64,000 nucleotides of DNA from contig NZ_SLVV01000004.1 of NCBI RefSeq assembly GCF_004340465.1, forward strand, positions 310,001-374,000, written 5' to 3'. This DNA is from Mesobacillus foraminis. Its GTDB lineage: Bacteria; Bacillota; Bacilli; Bacillales; Cytobacillaceae. Below the pieces are notes generated by a model. The model ran no database searches, was not told the DNA's origin, and saw only the letters and a program-made list of their open reading frames with translations. The stretch's first letter is position 1. Each line of letters begins with the position of its first letter. Of the stretch, positions 40,504 to 50,688 are shown piece after piece. A program made the position numbers and the translations under genes.

Positions 40504-41469
40504 CTAGTCGATTTTTCTTTTATCTTCAGGATTATCCCAATTATGATCTTTAATTCGCTCGTACTCCTCCATCGTAATAGGCAAGATGGTTCCATGTTTG
40601 AATCCATATGGAAATTGGAAGGCTTTGTCAGAACGGACAAACCTTCCTTCTGCAAGACTGTCTGCGACAAAAGGAACATACCCCTGTCCTGACCCGGGCA
40701 CACCGTAATAGTCAAGGAACAAGCACCATTTTCCGTCTACGAGACGCACTGCCGTGGGAGCTTCATAGTAGCCAGCCTCCAGTTCCTCCATGCTTTTGTC
40801 AAATTCTTCAATCCGGCTGTAAGGCCCTGTGACATGGTCCGCCTTAAGAAGAATGAGCTTTTCCGGGTTGTGTTCGCTTTTTAGGAACATATAATAGTTT
40901 CCGTCTTCTTCATAGATCGCTGAATCAATGACACCGCTGTCTTCTTTCCTATACAAAAGCTCCGGATGAGTAAAATGTTCAAAATCCCGGGTCCTGCTGT
41001 AATAGATTCCTTTTGGCCCAAAATCATTCTCCTTATGGGAAGATGACCAATGCAGGACATAGTCCCCATGCTCCTTGTCGTAAATAATATCAGGTGCCCA
41101 CATGCAGCCGAAATCATCATTGCCGATTTTAACAAGCCGTTGCTCGGTCCAATCCACCAGATTTTCAGATTCCCAGACAGAGAAATAGTGGCTTCCATTC
41201 CTAGATATCTCCTCCCAGGAACGATTATATTGATTACGCATTCCATAAGAGAGACTTAAGTCCGTTGCGAATATATAAAATTTTTCATTCTGATTGGAAC
41301 GGATGATGGTAAAATCCCTTACTCCTTTGTCTCCATAGTAAGCCCATAAAAGAGGGCGGCCATTATTCACTTCTTCCCAATGGTAGCCGTCTTTGCTCAG
41401 CCCGAAATACACCTGCTCTCCGTCCGGAGTCGTCTTTTCGCGAAAATGTACAAATAAGTATGCCTGCAT
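40504..41469 (-). CDS. glycoside hydrolase family 43-like protein
   Basis: A 321-residue five-bladed beta-propeller protein. Candidate catalytic residues are Asp in KGVRDFTIIRS (about 52), Asp in SGVIDSAIYEE (about 183) and Glu in YYEAPTAVRLVDGKWCLFLDYYG (about 240), the usual base, modulator and acid layout of GH43. WAPDIIYDKEHGDYVLHWSSS is also typical. There is no signal peptide, so it is cytoplasmic and probably acts on arabinose- or xylose-containing oligosaccharides; the linkage cannot be predicted. AAAGGA precedes the ATG. Monocistronic. Confidence 0.8.
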   Translation of the reverse strand: MQAYLFVHFREKTTPDGEQVYFGLSKDGYHWEEVNNGRPLLWAYYGDKGVRDFTIIRSNQNEKFYIFATDLSLSYGMRNQYNRSWEEISRNGSHYFSVWESENLVDWTEQRLVKIGNDDFGCMWAPDIIYDKEHGDYVLHWSSSHKENDFGPKGIYYSRTRDFEHFTHPELLYRKEDSGVIDSAIYEEDGNYYMFLKSEHNPEKLILLKADHVTGPYSRIEEFDKSMEELEAGYYEAPTAVRLVDGKWCLFLDYYGVPGSGQGYVPFVADSLAEGRFVRSDKAFQFPYGFKHGTILPITMEEYERIKDHNWDNPEDKRKID

Positions 41470-41735
41470 CTTTTTCTTCCTTTCTCTGCTTTAAAAAAGT
41501 CTTTCTATATTCTTTTCGATAGACTCAATCTTTTTCCTTCTTGATAAAACCTCATATTCATTTTTCTGTAGGGTTCCTATCTTCCAACTATTTTGTACTG
41601 AAGAATAGGGAATACGAATTAGTCAACGGCAAAAGGATGGTGTAATAGGGTTGAAGGAACCGAGCAATTTACACTGAAAATCAGGTATAGATTGATAAGA
41701 ATCGCTCATATAAATGTTGAAAAGGAGGGATTTCA

Positions 41736-42050
41736 TTGAAAAATGCCGTAAGAATATTGAAATGGGTATCAGGCAGCCTGGAAGCAATTTTAGGCATTCC
41801 TGTTATAGGAGGAAGCATTGTCTTAAGCCTTGCCTGGACACCTTTAATGTTTATGTTAATCCTGCATATTGTCACTGTTGTATTAGCTAAAAAAGAAAAT
41901 CTCAAAACGGCAGGAAACATTCTTGGAATTATTACTTCCTGTCTCGCATGGATCCCATTTGCAGGAATGATTTTACATATCCTATCGGCGATTTTTATCA
42001 TGGTTGAAGCCGCTAACCAGGAAAAGGAGACAAAGAAATCAATCGTCTAA
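41736..42050 (+). CDS. hypothetical membrane protein
   Basis: A 104-residue protein with three helices (EAILGIPVIGGSIVLSLAW; LMFMLILHIVTVVLA; LGIITSCLAWIPFAGMILHILSAIFIMV) and a charged C-terminus. No family is recognised. It starts at TTG (41736-41738), six bases after GGAGGG. A strong terminator follows at 42147-42180, so it is monocistronic. Confidence 0.65.
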   Translation: MKNAVRILKWVSGSLEAILGIPVIGGSIVLSLAWTPLMFMLILHIVTVVLAKKENLKTAGNILGIITSCLAWIPFAGMILHILSAIFIMVEAANQEKETKKSIV

Positions 42051-42146
42051 AAGAACCTGTAGAAAGAGGTCAGAGATGATAAGGTAAAAATTCGAGTTCT
42101 GCATACTTCCTTCTTTCATAGAATGATTTGCCGGGTAACAATCTGC

Positions 42147-42180
42147 AAGAGACTCTGTTTAATGAAGCAGAGTCTCTTTT
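42147..42180 (+). terminator. strong terminator
   Basis: AAGAGACTCTG / CAGAGTCTCTT, 11-bp stem, 10-base loop, TTTTA tail. Confidence 0.85.
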
Positions 42181-42419
42181 ACTTATCACTCTTATAAGTA
42201 GAGGATTTGCTTCACACGTTCTTTTCAAATAACCGGTACTAGCAGATTTATACTCCCGGAGGTTTTAACTGCTTCTTTTTTATGGTTGATTTGTCTTCTA
42301 AAAACCTTGATAGCTTGAATTAACCTACATAAAAATTAAAAATCAGGACAACTTAATATCGATTATTCTTACCTGATTACTCAGTCTAATTACAAACCAT
42401 AACAAAGGCAGGAATTCTT

Positions 42420-43685
42420 ATGAAAGATTCTGGATCGTTATTTACCAAAGTTAGTAAGGAAATCTTAGAAGGAAGTTCAGGAAAGGGTTCAGTCAATCAG
42501 AAGTGGGCGATTTTTTCCATATCGTCCATCCCGCTCGTCATGACATTGGGAAACTCCTCCTTGATTCCGATTTTACCTATAATGGAAAATAAATTAGGCA
42601 TCTCGGCGTTTCAATCCAGTCTGATTATTACCGTTTATTCTGTAGTGGCAATCTTTCTAATCCCTATAGCTGGATATCTTTCTGATCATCTGGGGAGAAA
42701 ATCCGTCATCATACCCAGCTTAATCATTACAGGGATCGGCGGATTAATTTCAGGATGGGCATCCTTAAGTGGAGGTGACGGGTATTGGATCATCCTTGCA
42801 GGCAGGGCCCTTCAAGGTGCGGGCGCTGCTGGCTGCTTTCCCATCGTTATGCCTCTTGTCGGGGATATGTTCAAAAATGATGATGAAGTAAGCAGTGCTC
42901 TGGGGAAAATAGAAACCTCCAATACACTTGGGAAAGTGTTTAGCCCTATTATAGGCTCGGCTCTGGCGGGCTTGACATGGTACACACCGTTTTTTTCTAT
43001 ACCGGTTCTTTGTGCCATATCTGTTTTGTTAATGATTTTCCTTGTTAAAAGTCCGAGGGAAAAAGAAAAAAAGCTTCCGTTTAAAGATTTTATTAAAAAA
43101 ATTCGTCTCATTTTCACAGAAAACGGCCGTTGGTTATATGCCATTTTTTTTATAGGCATTGTCATGATGTTTGTGCTTTTCGGCATCTTGTTTTACCTTT
43201 CGGACGTTCTTGAAATGAAATATGGAGTAACAGATCTAAAAAAAGGATTGTTCCTTGCCTTACCATTGGGTGCGCTTTGCCTTTCTTCTTACTTCACAGG
43301 GAAAATCATAAAGAAAAACAAAGTACTGATGAAATGGATTGCTTTTTCCGGTGCTTTGGTGCTTGGTGTTTCAACTTCCATGTTGGGCTTTTCTAAAGAC
43401 TTATGGTTTCTCTTAACCATGTTCCTAGTAGGAGGAGTGGGCATTGGCGCCAGCCTGCCGCCACTGGATTCCTTAATTACCCAAGGAATCGAAAAGGAAG
43501 AAAGAGGAACAATCACTTCCATTTACAGCTCAATGCGATTTATTGGGGTTGCTGCAGGTCCTCCGATCATAGCAATACTAATGAACAATTCGGAGAAAAT
43601 AATGTTTTTTACTCTTACCGGATTATGTGTTGCTGCTGCATTGGCAACGTTTATCGCTATTAAACCTGATAAAAAAGAAACATAA
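42420..43685 (+). CDS. MFS efflux transporter (ACDE/YmfD-like group)
   Basis: A 421-residue protein with twelve helices after a hydrophilic N-terminus of about 28 residues. Motif A is SDHLGRKSVIIPSL after helix 2. Motif C/antiporter-like segments GRALQGAGAAGCFPIVMPLVGDMF and GKVFSPIIGSALAGLTWYTPFF place it among drug:proton antiporters similar to B. subtilis YmfD (bacillibactin export) and YitZ. The substrate is unknown, and no siderophore genes are near. AGG seven bases before the ATG is a modest ribosome site. Monocistronic. Confidence 0.82.
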   Translation: MKDSGSLFTKVSKEILEGSSGKGSVNQKWAIFSISSIPLVMTLGNSSLIPILPIMENKLGISAFQSSLIITVYSVVAIFLIPIAGYLSDHLGRKSVIIPSLIITGIGGLISGWASLSGGDGYWIILAGRALQGAGAAGCFPIVMPLVGDMFKNDDEVSSALGKIETSNTLGKVFSPIIGSALAGLTWYTPFFSIPVLCAISVLLMIFLVKSPREKEKKLPFKDFIKKIRLIFTENGRWLYAIFFIGIVMMFVLFGILFYLSDVLEMKYGVTDLKKGLFLALPLGALCLSSYFTGKIIKKNKVLMKWIAFSGALVLGVSTSMLGFSKDLWFLLTMFLVGGVGIGASLPPLDSLITQGIEKEERGTITSIYSSMRFIGVAAGPPIIAILMNNSEKIMFFTLTGLCVAAALATFIAIKPDKKET

Positions 43686-44079
43686 ATCGTCATGTAACAT
43701 TCAGTTGGCTGTCGCATCACTTTTATCACAATGTAAGATGTTAAAAATTTACCTCTTAACATAATAATTCAAACCATTCAGGCCCTTGTAATTGGTACTT
43801 TCATTTAAAGGCAGTAAGGAATCAGCCGGTTAATCGCCTTGCTCTCAGGAAGCATTGGACAGCCCTGAATCCTTGCTCCTTCCCCGAAAGCAAGTAGACC
43901 AAGGGCAGGTATACTCCCGGGAAAAATATAAGACAACCTGCTGAAACTGCCTGCCTTTGTTTCTTTGTCTCCAAACACTCTTGCTACATAATCAATTCCT
44001 GCCTTAAAAGGCGGACATGCCCTCTGAATCATTACGCAGCTTCATCCACGAAAGGTCCTTTTTTATGCTCAAGTTTAAT
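43686..44079. other. intergenic region with an unassigned open frame
   Basis: A 75-codon minus-strand frame (43805-44032, beginning MIQRACPPFKAGIDYVARVF) has protein-like composition but no convincing ribosome site and no family. It may be a decayed fragment or a chance frame, so I do not call a gene. Confidence 0.3.
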
Positions 44080-44523
44080 TTAATAATTTTTCTTTTGAAA
44101 ACCAAGCATAATACGTTCTAGTGGTACCCAACCAATTAATTTAGGTTTTTCCCAACCTGGAGCCGCCGTTAACTTTTCTACTTCAAGGTAATGGTCAATC
44201 CTTACCTTATCCCAAGCATGAATAACCTCTCCATTACCAATTGAAAAGCCGACATGCCCCCAATTTTTACGCACACCGTTAATTTCTCCTATACAATCAT
44301 AAAAAACGAAGGTTCCTTTTGGGGGCATACCTGTATGCTTATAAGCTTCATATAAATCCGCAGACTCTTTTGCTGTATCCCCACCAAAAATTTCGATGTT
44401 ATTGCTTCTCTCTAATGCATCCTCTACAAACGCCAAACATATAAAACAATAATCTTTAGAATTTAAATGCCCTTTAGCCCACTCAATTGCATTATGAATA
44501 TACTCATCAAAATTTTTCTCCAT
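44080..44523 (-). CDS. NlpC/P60-like hydrolase domain protein
   Basis: A 147-residue single-domain protein. Cys in KDYCFICLAFVEDAL (residues about 24-38), His in NWGHVGFSIGNGEVIHAW (about 88-105) and the downstream polar residues fit an NlpC/P60-type cysteine hydrolase core. No signal peptide or wall-binding domain is present, so it acts in the cytoplasm or is an immunity or amidase-like protein. AAGGAGA lies six bases before the ATG. Monocistronic. Confidence 0.65.
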   Translation of the reverse strand: MEKNFDEYIHNAIEWAKGHLNSKDYCFICLAFVEDALERSNNIEIFGGDTAKESADLYEAYKHTGMPPKGTFVFYDCIGEINGVRKNWGHVGFSIGNGEVIHAWDKVRIDHYLEVEKLTAAPGWEKPKLIGWVPLERIMLGFQKKNY

Positions 44524-44955
44524 TTATGCTCTCCTTTTAACTTTTATATTAATTCTAATCATATATATATATGTAAATTTATATTCAGTATTAACTCGTA
44601 ATTCCCTGCTTCAAGAAGGGATTATAAATATTAAAACATATTTTTTATCACTAATTTGTCCGGATACTTTAAGTCCAATTGACCATAACCTTCAATTATT
44701 TTTGACCTAACTGATCGACTTGCAAGCGTTTCCTATGAATTAAATGTTAGATTGAAAAGTAGCTGCATTTCTTCGGATATCAGTTCTATCCTTGTTTGGT
44801 ATAGTATTTTCATCCCTTACTCTACCATTAAAGCTTGATTCTTTAAGAATAGGGTATGTATTCCTTTCTATATTTCTATATGAATTTTTTTGAGATAAAA
44901 AAAGACAAAGCTCAAAATTCCGCTTTGTCGTACCTCAACCTATATATCTTCGGGA
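44524..44955. other. AT-rich intergenic region
   Basis: Contains a short (AT)n run near 44562-44573. No gene or clear regulatory element is seen. Confidence 0.35.
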
Positions 44956-45960
44956 TTATTGCACATTCATCTCTGCACGATAATCGTCTATCATCGCCTG
45001 GATCTCCGCATCTGCCGGTACATTCGTCATGTCGTAAAGGAATCCAGTGGACTCTGCAAGCTGCATTTTTCCGTCTAATACTTTAAAGCTCAGATCCAGA
45101 CGTCCTAAATAATGCTCTTGTTCTCCGCCAGCTTGAGTAATGGGCACCATCACTTCTCCGTTAAACTCGTATTCCGGCGTTCTAATGACTTTATGTGTAT
45201 CTGCGCCAATTACCGCCGAGATTCCGGGAACTTCAGCCAGGTTGTGGTCTTCAGGATTTCCGGCATGCGAAAGAACGATATTAATATCAGACTTCACCTG
45301 AGGAAGCAACCCTTTCAACGCTTCAACCGGTTCGATAAAATCAAGATGGGAAACGTCATTCCAACCGCGCATTTCCGGCTTCATTGAAGTAAGGCCAATC
45401 ATGCCGACATGGATGCCATCGAAGGTAAACCCCTTCCATGGTTTAACATTCTGTATGTACTTTCCTGTTTCCTTTTCAACGACATTCCCGGTCAGAATTT
45501 GAAAATTTACATTCCGGTGGTAGTCCTTTAACTGTTCATAAAGGCTTACCGGCGTGCCTTCCCCCGCAGGGTAAACACGAAAATCATTGTTTCCGAGAAC
45601 CATAGCATCATAGTCAAGGGCTTTTAAAATAGACGTTTCCAGTTCTCCCTGACCTTCCTGAAACTCACCTCGAAGGAATACATCCCCGCCGTCAACGAGA
45701 AGTACATTCTCCTCTTCTTCCCGCACATCTTCAATGATAGTCGCATATTTCGCAATGGAATTGTGGTGGAGAGTTCCATCCTCGAGTGTAACCATGTCAT
45801 CCAAGTGACCATGAAGATCATTTGTCTGGAGAATGGTAAGTTCAAAGGTCTCCCCTTCCTTTAGCTTTTGGGCATCCGCCGTTACGGGCATGGTGAAAAA
45901 AGCGGCGGCCATTGCCAGTGAAAAGCACCCCATCCATGCATTCTTTCTCGTTTTCATCAT
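44956..45960 (-). CDS. secreted metallophosphatase-like protein with altered catalytic motifs
   Basis: A 334-residue preprotein with signal peptide (cleavage probably after VTADA). It is only the metallophosphatase domain of 5'-nucleotidases and lacks their C-terminal nucleotide-binding domain. Metal motifs are D48/H50 (TNDLHGH), D93 (VDGGD), N124 (GNND) and H232 (SHAG). Two departures stand out. The GNH[ED] motif reads GNND, so the general-acid His is Asn125. The final GHxH-type motif reads GADTH, with Asp254 for the first His. Activity may be reduced or changed. GGAGG lies seven bases before ATG 45958-45960. Monocistronic. Confidence 0.75.
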   Translation of the reverse strand: MMKTRKNAWMGCFSLAMAAAFFTMPVTADAQKLKEGETFELTILQTNDLHGHLDDMVTLEDGTLHHNSIAKYATIIEDVREEEENVLLVDGGDVFLRGEFQEGQGELETSILKALDYDAMVLGNNDFRVYPAGEGTPVSLYEQLKDYHRNVNFQILTGNVVEKETGKYIQNVKPWKGFTFDGIHVGMIGLTSMKPEMRGWNDVSHLDFIEPVEALKGLLPQVKSDINIVLSHAGNPEDHNLAEVPGISAVIGADTHKVIRTPEYEFNGEVMVPITQAGGEQEHYLGRLDLSFKVLDGKMQLAESTGFLYDMTNVPADAEIQAMIDDYRAEMNVQ

Positions 45961-46142
45961 CCTGTTTCCTCCATTCAAATATGTCTATAAAAGACAACGA
46001 CTCCAGTAAATTGTAAAACGAGAATGTAAAGACAGGATGAAGCCTGGATTAAAGTTTTGAAAAAATGGATTTGAACATAAAAAAGGTGCATTGGATCTCC
46101 CTGGATCAACGCACCCGCCCCTAAAATTTTTAATCTCACAAC

Positions 46143-47183
46143 TCAAAATGATGATTCTGTTGGCTGCAGGATCACTTTTTCAATTTCCTTCATCATGTCA
46201 TATGCCCCTTCGGATTTGTTGGAACATATAACCGTACTCGTTGAGGTCCCGGGATAGAAAGCAGAATGGAAACTAACTCCAGGGTCGTAACCCATAAGAT
46301 GGTATTTCAGAACACCTTCCTCATTGTTCTGAATCCATACCCCGTACCCATAGAAGCTATTTTCACTATTTGTTGCAATTTGCGGCGTAAACAGCTTGAG
46401 TGTGTATTCTTCACATATTAACTGATTTTGTATAAGCGCATCCCACAGCTTTGCCATATCATGGACGGTTACAAAAGCACCACCGTCTGAACCGCCTTTT
46501 ACAGGGAGCGAATAGATATTCGTTTTCCAGGTACCATCAGGAAAATCAATATATCCGAGAGCGGTATTTTTGGGAAGTGAATCAAATTCAAAGTAACCGG
46601 AGTGAACCATCCCTGCCCGTTTAAAGATATTCTCTTCCACATAATCAGTGAATGAAAGCTGACTTGCCTGTTCGACAATGAGTCCCAGTAAAATATAACC
46701 AGCATTGTTATAATGAAATCTCTCACCTGCCCTAAATTTCATTGGCTGGTTCTGAAATAGTGGCAGGAAAGATTCTAAACTTCTTAAGCGGTACATCGGG
46801 TTCTGAATCCAAAGCTCTTCAAAGTCATCCATCACTTCCTCATCAAAATAATCAGGTATACCAGCTGTATGAGTTAACAGATGATGAATCGTTATGTCTT
46901 TATCAAAATGAGGAAAGGGAGCAGTCAGGCAATCCGCCAATAGAGTCTTTAATGAAAGCTTTCCTTTCTCTGCAAGCTGGCATATGGCTATGGATGTAAA
47001 CAATTTGCACCCTGACGCTATGCCAAACGCCGTATCGATTTTATTCTCAATAAGTTCAGCACGATTGGCATAACCATAACTTTTCTCTGCAAAAATGGTA
47101 TTTTTATCTTTAACAAGAATTGCCCCAGAAAAATCATTCTTCTTCTGAGCCTCGGCGATGGTGTTCATCAGACTCGTATCCAT
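46143..47183 (-). CDS. serine hydrolase of the beta-lactamase (class C/PBP4*) fold
   Basis: A 346-residue protein without a signal peptide. SxxK is Ser57-Lys60 (IASGCKLFTS) and YxN is Tyr158-Asn160 (FHYNNAGYILLG). The third motif region has HLMGYDPG in place of the KTG box, as in class C-like esterases. Cytoplasmic esterase or D-peptidase activity is likely; the substrate is unknown. GGAGG precedes the ATG by six to seven bases. It lies 61 bases downstream of the APH-like gene, same strand, and may be cotranscribed. Confidence 0.82.
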   Translation of the reverse strand: MDTSLMNTIAEAQKKNDFSGAILVKDKNTIFAEKSYGYANRAELIENKIDTAFGIASGCKLFTSIAICQLAEKGKLSLKTLLADCLTAPFPHFDKDITIHHLLTHTAGIPDYFDEEVMDDFEELWIQNPMYRLRSLESFLPLFQNQPMKFRAGERFHYNNAGYILLGLIVEQASQLSFTDYVEENIFKRAGMVHSGYFEFDSLPKNTALGYIDFPDGTWKTNIYSLPVKGGSDGGAFVTVHDMAKLWDALIQNQLICEEYTLKLFTPQIATNSENSFYGYGVWIQNNEEGVLKYHLMGYDPGVSFHSAFYPGTSTSTVICSNKSEGAYDMMKEIEKVILQPTESSF

Positions 47184-47244
47184 TGCGAACCTCCAATCTA
47201 TTTGGACCTTCCCTAGCCATACTCTCGTAAGGGATTGAAAAGAT

Positions 47245-48150
47245 CTAACATTCGTCCCTATTTTCTTGCATTTCTCGCTTTAGTTCAGTTAAACCTTCTT
47301 GAATCCAGGTACGGTCACTCCTGTTCAATCCCTCAATGATGTATCTCAGCTGATCAAATGTAACAAAACAAGAAATTTTTTTTAAGCGATCTTCAACCTT
47401 GGACTCCTCCAGAGATGATAATAAATCTCTGGTGATTTCTTTTCCGCAGTCTTCCAAAATATAGATCAATTCATAATCGGGATCGCTTATACACATGTCT
47501 CCAAAATCGATGATTCCCGTAAGTTTCTTTGTTTCGTGATCCACCAGAAAGTGGTTTGGAGAAAGATCACCGTGAATGAATGTTGGCTGATAATCATGAT
47601 AGTCTTTTGAATTTAAATAGGCTTGAAAACGGGAGGAAACATAGGACCTTGTCTTTTCGTCAAGGCGGGGAAATACTTTCTCTTTTACCTCCTGATCTAA
47701 CTCCAGGATCTTAGTTTTCAGAGAAATTGCAGGAACTCCCCTCTCTCTAGCAACCTCAACAGGGATGGATTGCATTTGCTTTATAAAAAGAGATAGTGAT
47801 TGAACCAGACTTTGCACTTCTGCTTTGCTGAACGTTGTTATAGAATGTTCCTCTAATAACATTCCCCCGAGCTTCTTATACCCAACAAGGTACAAACCAT
47901 TTTCCTGTTTGCCAACAAAATCAAAATGAGGAACGGACAAAGATACAGTAGATTCTATATAAGGCAATACCTTTATTTCTTTCTCTAAATCTAATGAGCC
48001 CTGGTGATTTTTTGCAAAACGGAAAGCCCATTCATTGTTGACTTCAAAGACGATACTCATCATGCCTTCCCCAAGTATATGAAAAGATTGAATGTCAAAC
48101 TGTGGAAAGGACCTTATTAGTGCATTTATATAGGGATTGTGATTAACCAT
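47245..48150 (-). CDS. APH family aminoglycoside/choline kinase-like phosphotransferase
   Basis: A 301-residue kinase-fold protein. The N-lobe has LGEGMMSIVFEVNNEWAFRFAK, with Lys47 as the likely ATP-binding lysine. The catalytic loop is HGDLSPNH at 193-200 with Asp195, and the metal motif is IDFGD at 214-218. It resembles APH(2'')-type and MPH-type enzymes. Whether it modifies an antibiotic or a housekeeping metabolite cannot be told from sequence. A GGGAGTGGG site precedes the ATG. It is upstream of the beta-lactamase-fold gene. Confidence 0.82.
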   Translation of the reverse strand: MVNHNPYINALIRSFPQFDIQSFHILGEGMMSIVFEVNNEWAFRFAKNHQGSLDLEKEIKVLPYIESTVSLSVPHFDFVGKQENGLYLVGYKKLGGMLLEEHSITTFSKAEVQSLVQSLSLFIKQMQSIPVEVARERGVPAISLKTKILELDQEVKEKVFPRLDEKTRSYVSSRFQAYLNSKDYHDYQPTFIHGDLSPNHFLVDHETKKLTGIIDFGDMCISDPDYELIYILEDCGKEITRDLLSSLEESKVEDRLKKISCFVTFDQLRYIIEGLNRSDRTWIQEGLTELKREMQENRDEC

Positions 48151-48209
48151 TAGACTTACCCACTCCCGTTCATGGAACTTTTAGAAAAGATAAGGATTAG
48201 CAAGGTCGA

Positions 48210-48392
48210 TTATTCAAACACCAGGCTAAAGTTCTTATGCAGCTCGTTTTCTGTAATGGATAGCCTGATCGATAAATCTTTTGATCGCAGGACAAATTCT
48301 TTGATTCCTATAAATTCAGATTCTGCAATCAAAAAGAATTGCGTCCCCCTTTTTATGCCTTTAAAATTATTTTTCAGCTTATATTTCTTCAT
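48210..48392 (-). CDS. small hypothetical protein, possibly a truncated gene
   Basis: A 60-residue frame starting MKKYKLKNNFKGIKRGTQFFL with protein-like composition (…AESEFIGIKEFVLRSKDLSIRLSITENELHKNF). The same frame stays open upstream of the ATG for nine codons (VLWEQLEEI) to a stop, with no start codon. The ribosome site (AGAAG) is weak. It may be the tail of a decayed longer gene. Confidence 0.45.
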   Translation of the reverse strand: MKKYKLKNNFKGIKRGTQFFLIAESEFIGIKEFVLRSKDLSIRLSITENELHKNFSLVFE

Positions 48393-48423
48393 GATTTCTT
48401 CTAGCTGCTCCCATAATACTTAA

Positions 48424-49319
48424 TTGAATTTGCCATGTAAGTGTTCATGGCAAGAAATGCGGACGTGCTCCTGTCTTCGCGCTTTTCCAATCACTTCCGG
48501 CGTTTACCTGATGGATCATGACAGCACTTATAAAGTGCCATATATTCTTTAAACAATCAATATGATAAAGATTGTCGCTGCTTTAAATAATAGAATGAAA
48601 ACGGTCCACCACGTTATTTTCACTCTTTGTAATAATCGGTCGGTGATAAAAAACAAGATAGCGGATTCCAGACTAAAGATTTTCAGCGGAGATCCGAAAA
48701 ACAATGCATCAGGAAGGAGGTAATTTCACAGGCATATACGGATGTAAATACCTTCTTGCAGACCCAGTCACTGGATGAGAGATATGATGACCCCATAGGT
48801 GGCTACAAACATGAAGTTTAAATAATATAAATTGATGAATGCACCCCATTCAACACCAAAAGAAAGAGAAAAAAAGAATGCAAATCATAAACTGCTGAGA
48901 ACAGCAGATACAATTTTTCTCTTTAAAATAACAGACTCTCCCTTCTCCAACTGTACGCAAGATTTGAGACGGTCCTCAAATATATACCAATCGATGTGTC
49001 CTTCTATTCATCATACTAAACAATCGGAAAACTCTCATTAAAAATCATCTTATAAAAAACGTAAATTGAACAAATGAGCTCCAATCCCAGGTTATTACCC
49101 TGATAATAGATTAGTATTAGCCAGCACGAAATTGTACCAACCTATTAAATGTCTCTGTATCACCTGTTAAATGAATCCTTTTTTTCACTAATAATTTGCA
49201 CTTTTCGGCTTGCCTCCTGACGCAGAATTCTCTCCCTTTTTTCGCTTATTTGTCATATTAGAATAAGAAACGTTCGTAGTGGGATAATTAGTAAAAAAGG
49301 AAAATGGAGGAAGGGAATT
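48424..49319. other. 900-base region without a confident gene
   Basis: A perfect hairpin GCACTT-ATA-AAGTGC occurs near 48524. Two short plus-strand frames ending at 48725 and 48823 read protein-like (for example VISQAYTDVNTFLQTQ) but lack starts, suggesting gene remnants. A 69-codon frame at 48832-49041 is Ser/Asn/Lys-rich and unsupported. Confidence 0.35.
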
Positions 49320-50327
49320 TTGGTTTTAACAAACCCATTAAGTGCATCGGAAGTAGGTTCGCTTTGGCTCACCTACGAAGAGAAAACCCTGATCATGAGG
49401 GTCTTGGAATACTTTATTGAAAAATCAGAGGAACAGCAAGCAAGAAACCTTATAGGAGGGCTATGGCAAGAACTGAATTTTTATATTCAACAGATGGAAA
49501 TCCTGTTTGAAGAGCAGGGGATGGCAAAACCTGCAGGATTTACGAAAAATGATGTCAACCTTGAAGCACCTAAATTATACGATAATGGTTTTGACATTAT
49601 GTTTCTTCGGATTTTAAAAGAAGTCAGCATGGGAATGTATACAGTGAATATGAATATGGCTTATAATGATCGGGTCATGACCATATATGAGGGTCTTACC
49701 ACCATTACACAAAAAATCTATAAGTTATCTACCCTTTATTTACTAGAAAAAGGCATTCTTGCTCTTCCGCCGAAAGTGACCATGCCTAAAAAAGTTGACT
49801 TCATCAAGAACAAAAGCTACATGAAGGGATTCAAACCGTTTGGTGACAAAAGAGTCTTGAATACCCTTGAGGTCGGCACGCTTCATCACGCAATCGAGTC
49901 CAATAATGTCGGGCTTCAGCTGATCACTGGTTTTGCCCAATGTGCAGAGCACAAGGATGTTAAACAATATTTTGTCAAGGGCATGAAACTAGCCAAAAAA
50001 CAGATCAAAGTATTTGAGGATCTTCTTTTGGAGAGCAATATCCATTTTTCTGCGACATCCGGAAGCACAGTAACCACTTCAACCGTCGCTCCGTTTTCTG
50101 ACAAACTCATGATGCACTGTATCTACCTTTTGAATGGGTTCAGTCTTGTCGGCAATACTTTCGGAACGTTTTTCACCTTGAGAAATGACATAAATACAAA
50201 ATCAGCGTTAATGGCAAGTGAGATCTTCTTATACGGACAAGAAGCCATTGAAATCAAGATTAAGCATGGCTGGTTTGAAGAGCCGCCACAAATGGAGGAT
50301 CGGGCAGGCATAATAAAAAAGTCATAG
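49320..50327 (+). CDS. DUF3231 family protein
   Basis: A 335-residue helical protein made of two DUF3231 halves: LSASEVGSLWLTYEEKTLIMRVLEYFIE in the first, and VLNTLEVGTLHHAIESNNVGLQLITGFAQ plus STVAPFSDKLMMHCIYLLNG in the second. It is a paralogue of the product at 11682-12719. Function is unknown. The start is TTG (49320-49322), with GGAGG ten bases and AAGGG about five bases upstream. Monocistronic. Confidence 0.8.
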   Translation: MVLTNPLSASEVGSLWLTYEEKTLIMRVLEYFIEKSEEQQARNLIGGLWQELNFYIQQMEILFEEQGMAKPAGFTKNDVNLEAPKLYDNGFDIMFLRILKEVSMGMYTVNMNMAYNDRVMTIYEGLTTITQKIYKLSTLYLLEKGILALPPKVTMPKKVDFIKNKSYMKGFKPFGDKRVLNTLEVGTLHHAIESNNVGLQLITGFAQCAEHKDVKQYFVKGMKLAKKQIKVFEDLLLESNIHFSATSGSTVTTSTVAPFSDKLMMHCIYLLNGFSLVGNTFGTFFTLRNDINTKSALMASEIFLYGQEAIEIKIKHGWFEEPPQMEDRAGIIKKS

Positions 50328-50688
50328 CTCATATGCGAACCATTCATCTGACGTATATAGGTAAAGTTAAATTTTATGAACCAGATAAAGGCAAGCTCAG
50401 CTGATGCTTGCCTTTTCTTCGTTCTAAAATAAGGATCATCCCCTACTTTTCCCTGCTTGTGGAATTCTCTCTATTGCTTATTGATACGTCATTTCAATGA
50501 TTTAATATCATTATTATTCATCGCTGACAAAGAACTAGCTAATAACGTCCCCAGGTATTTTAATTTTCCTAAAGTTTTATTGACGCCTATCACAATTCCC
50601 CCCTATAATTTACTTGTGACAAATCTTCTAAAATACTACATAGATACACTTCATTTTTGAAAACGATTACAAAATAAGGAGTGTTAAA
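50328..50688. other. intergenic region
   Basis: A modest hairpin (GGCAAGCTCAGCTGATGCTTGCC, near 50391-50413, then TTTTCTTCG) is a likely terminator for the DUF3231 gene. No coding sequence is supported. Confidence 0.45.

Noticed and set aside
43805-44032. 75-codon minus frame with protein-like composition
   Set aside because: No ribosome site, no family, and no link to neighbouring genes. Left as unassigned.
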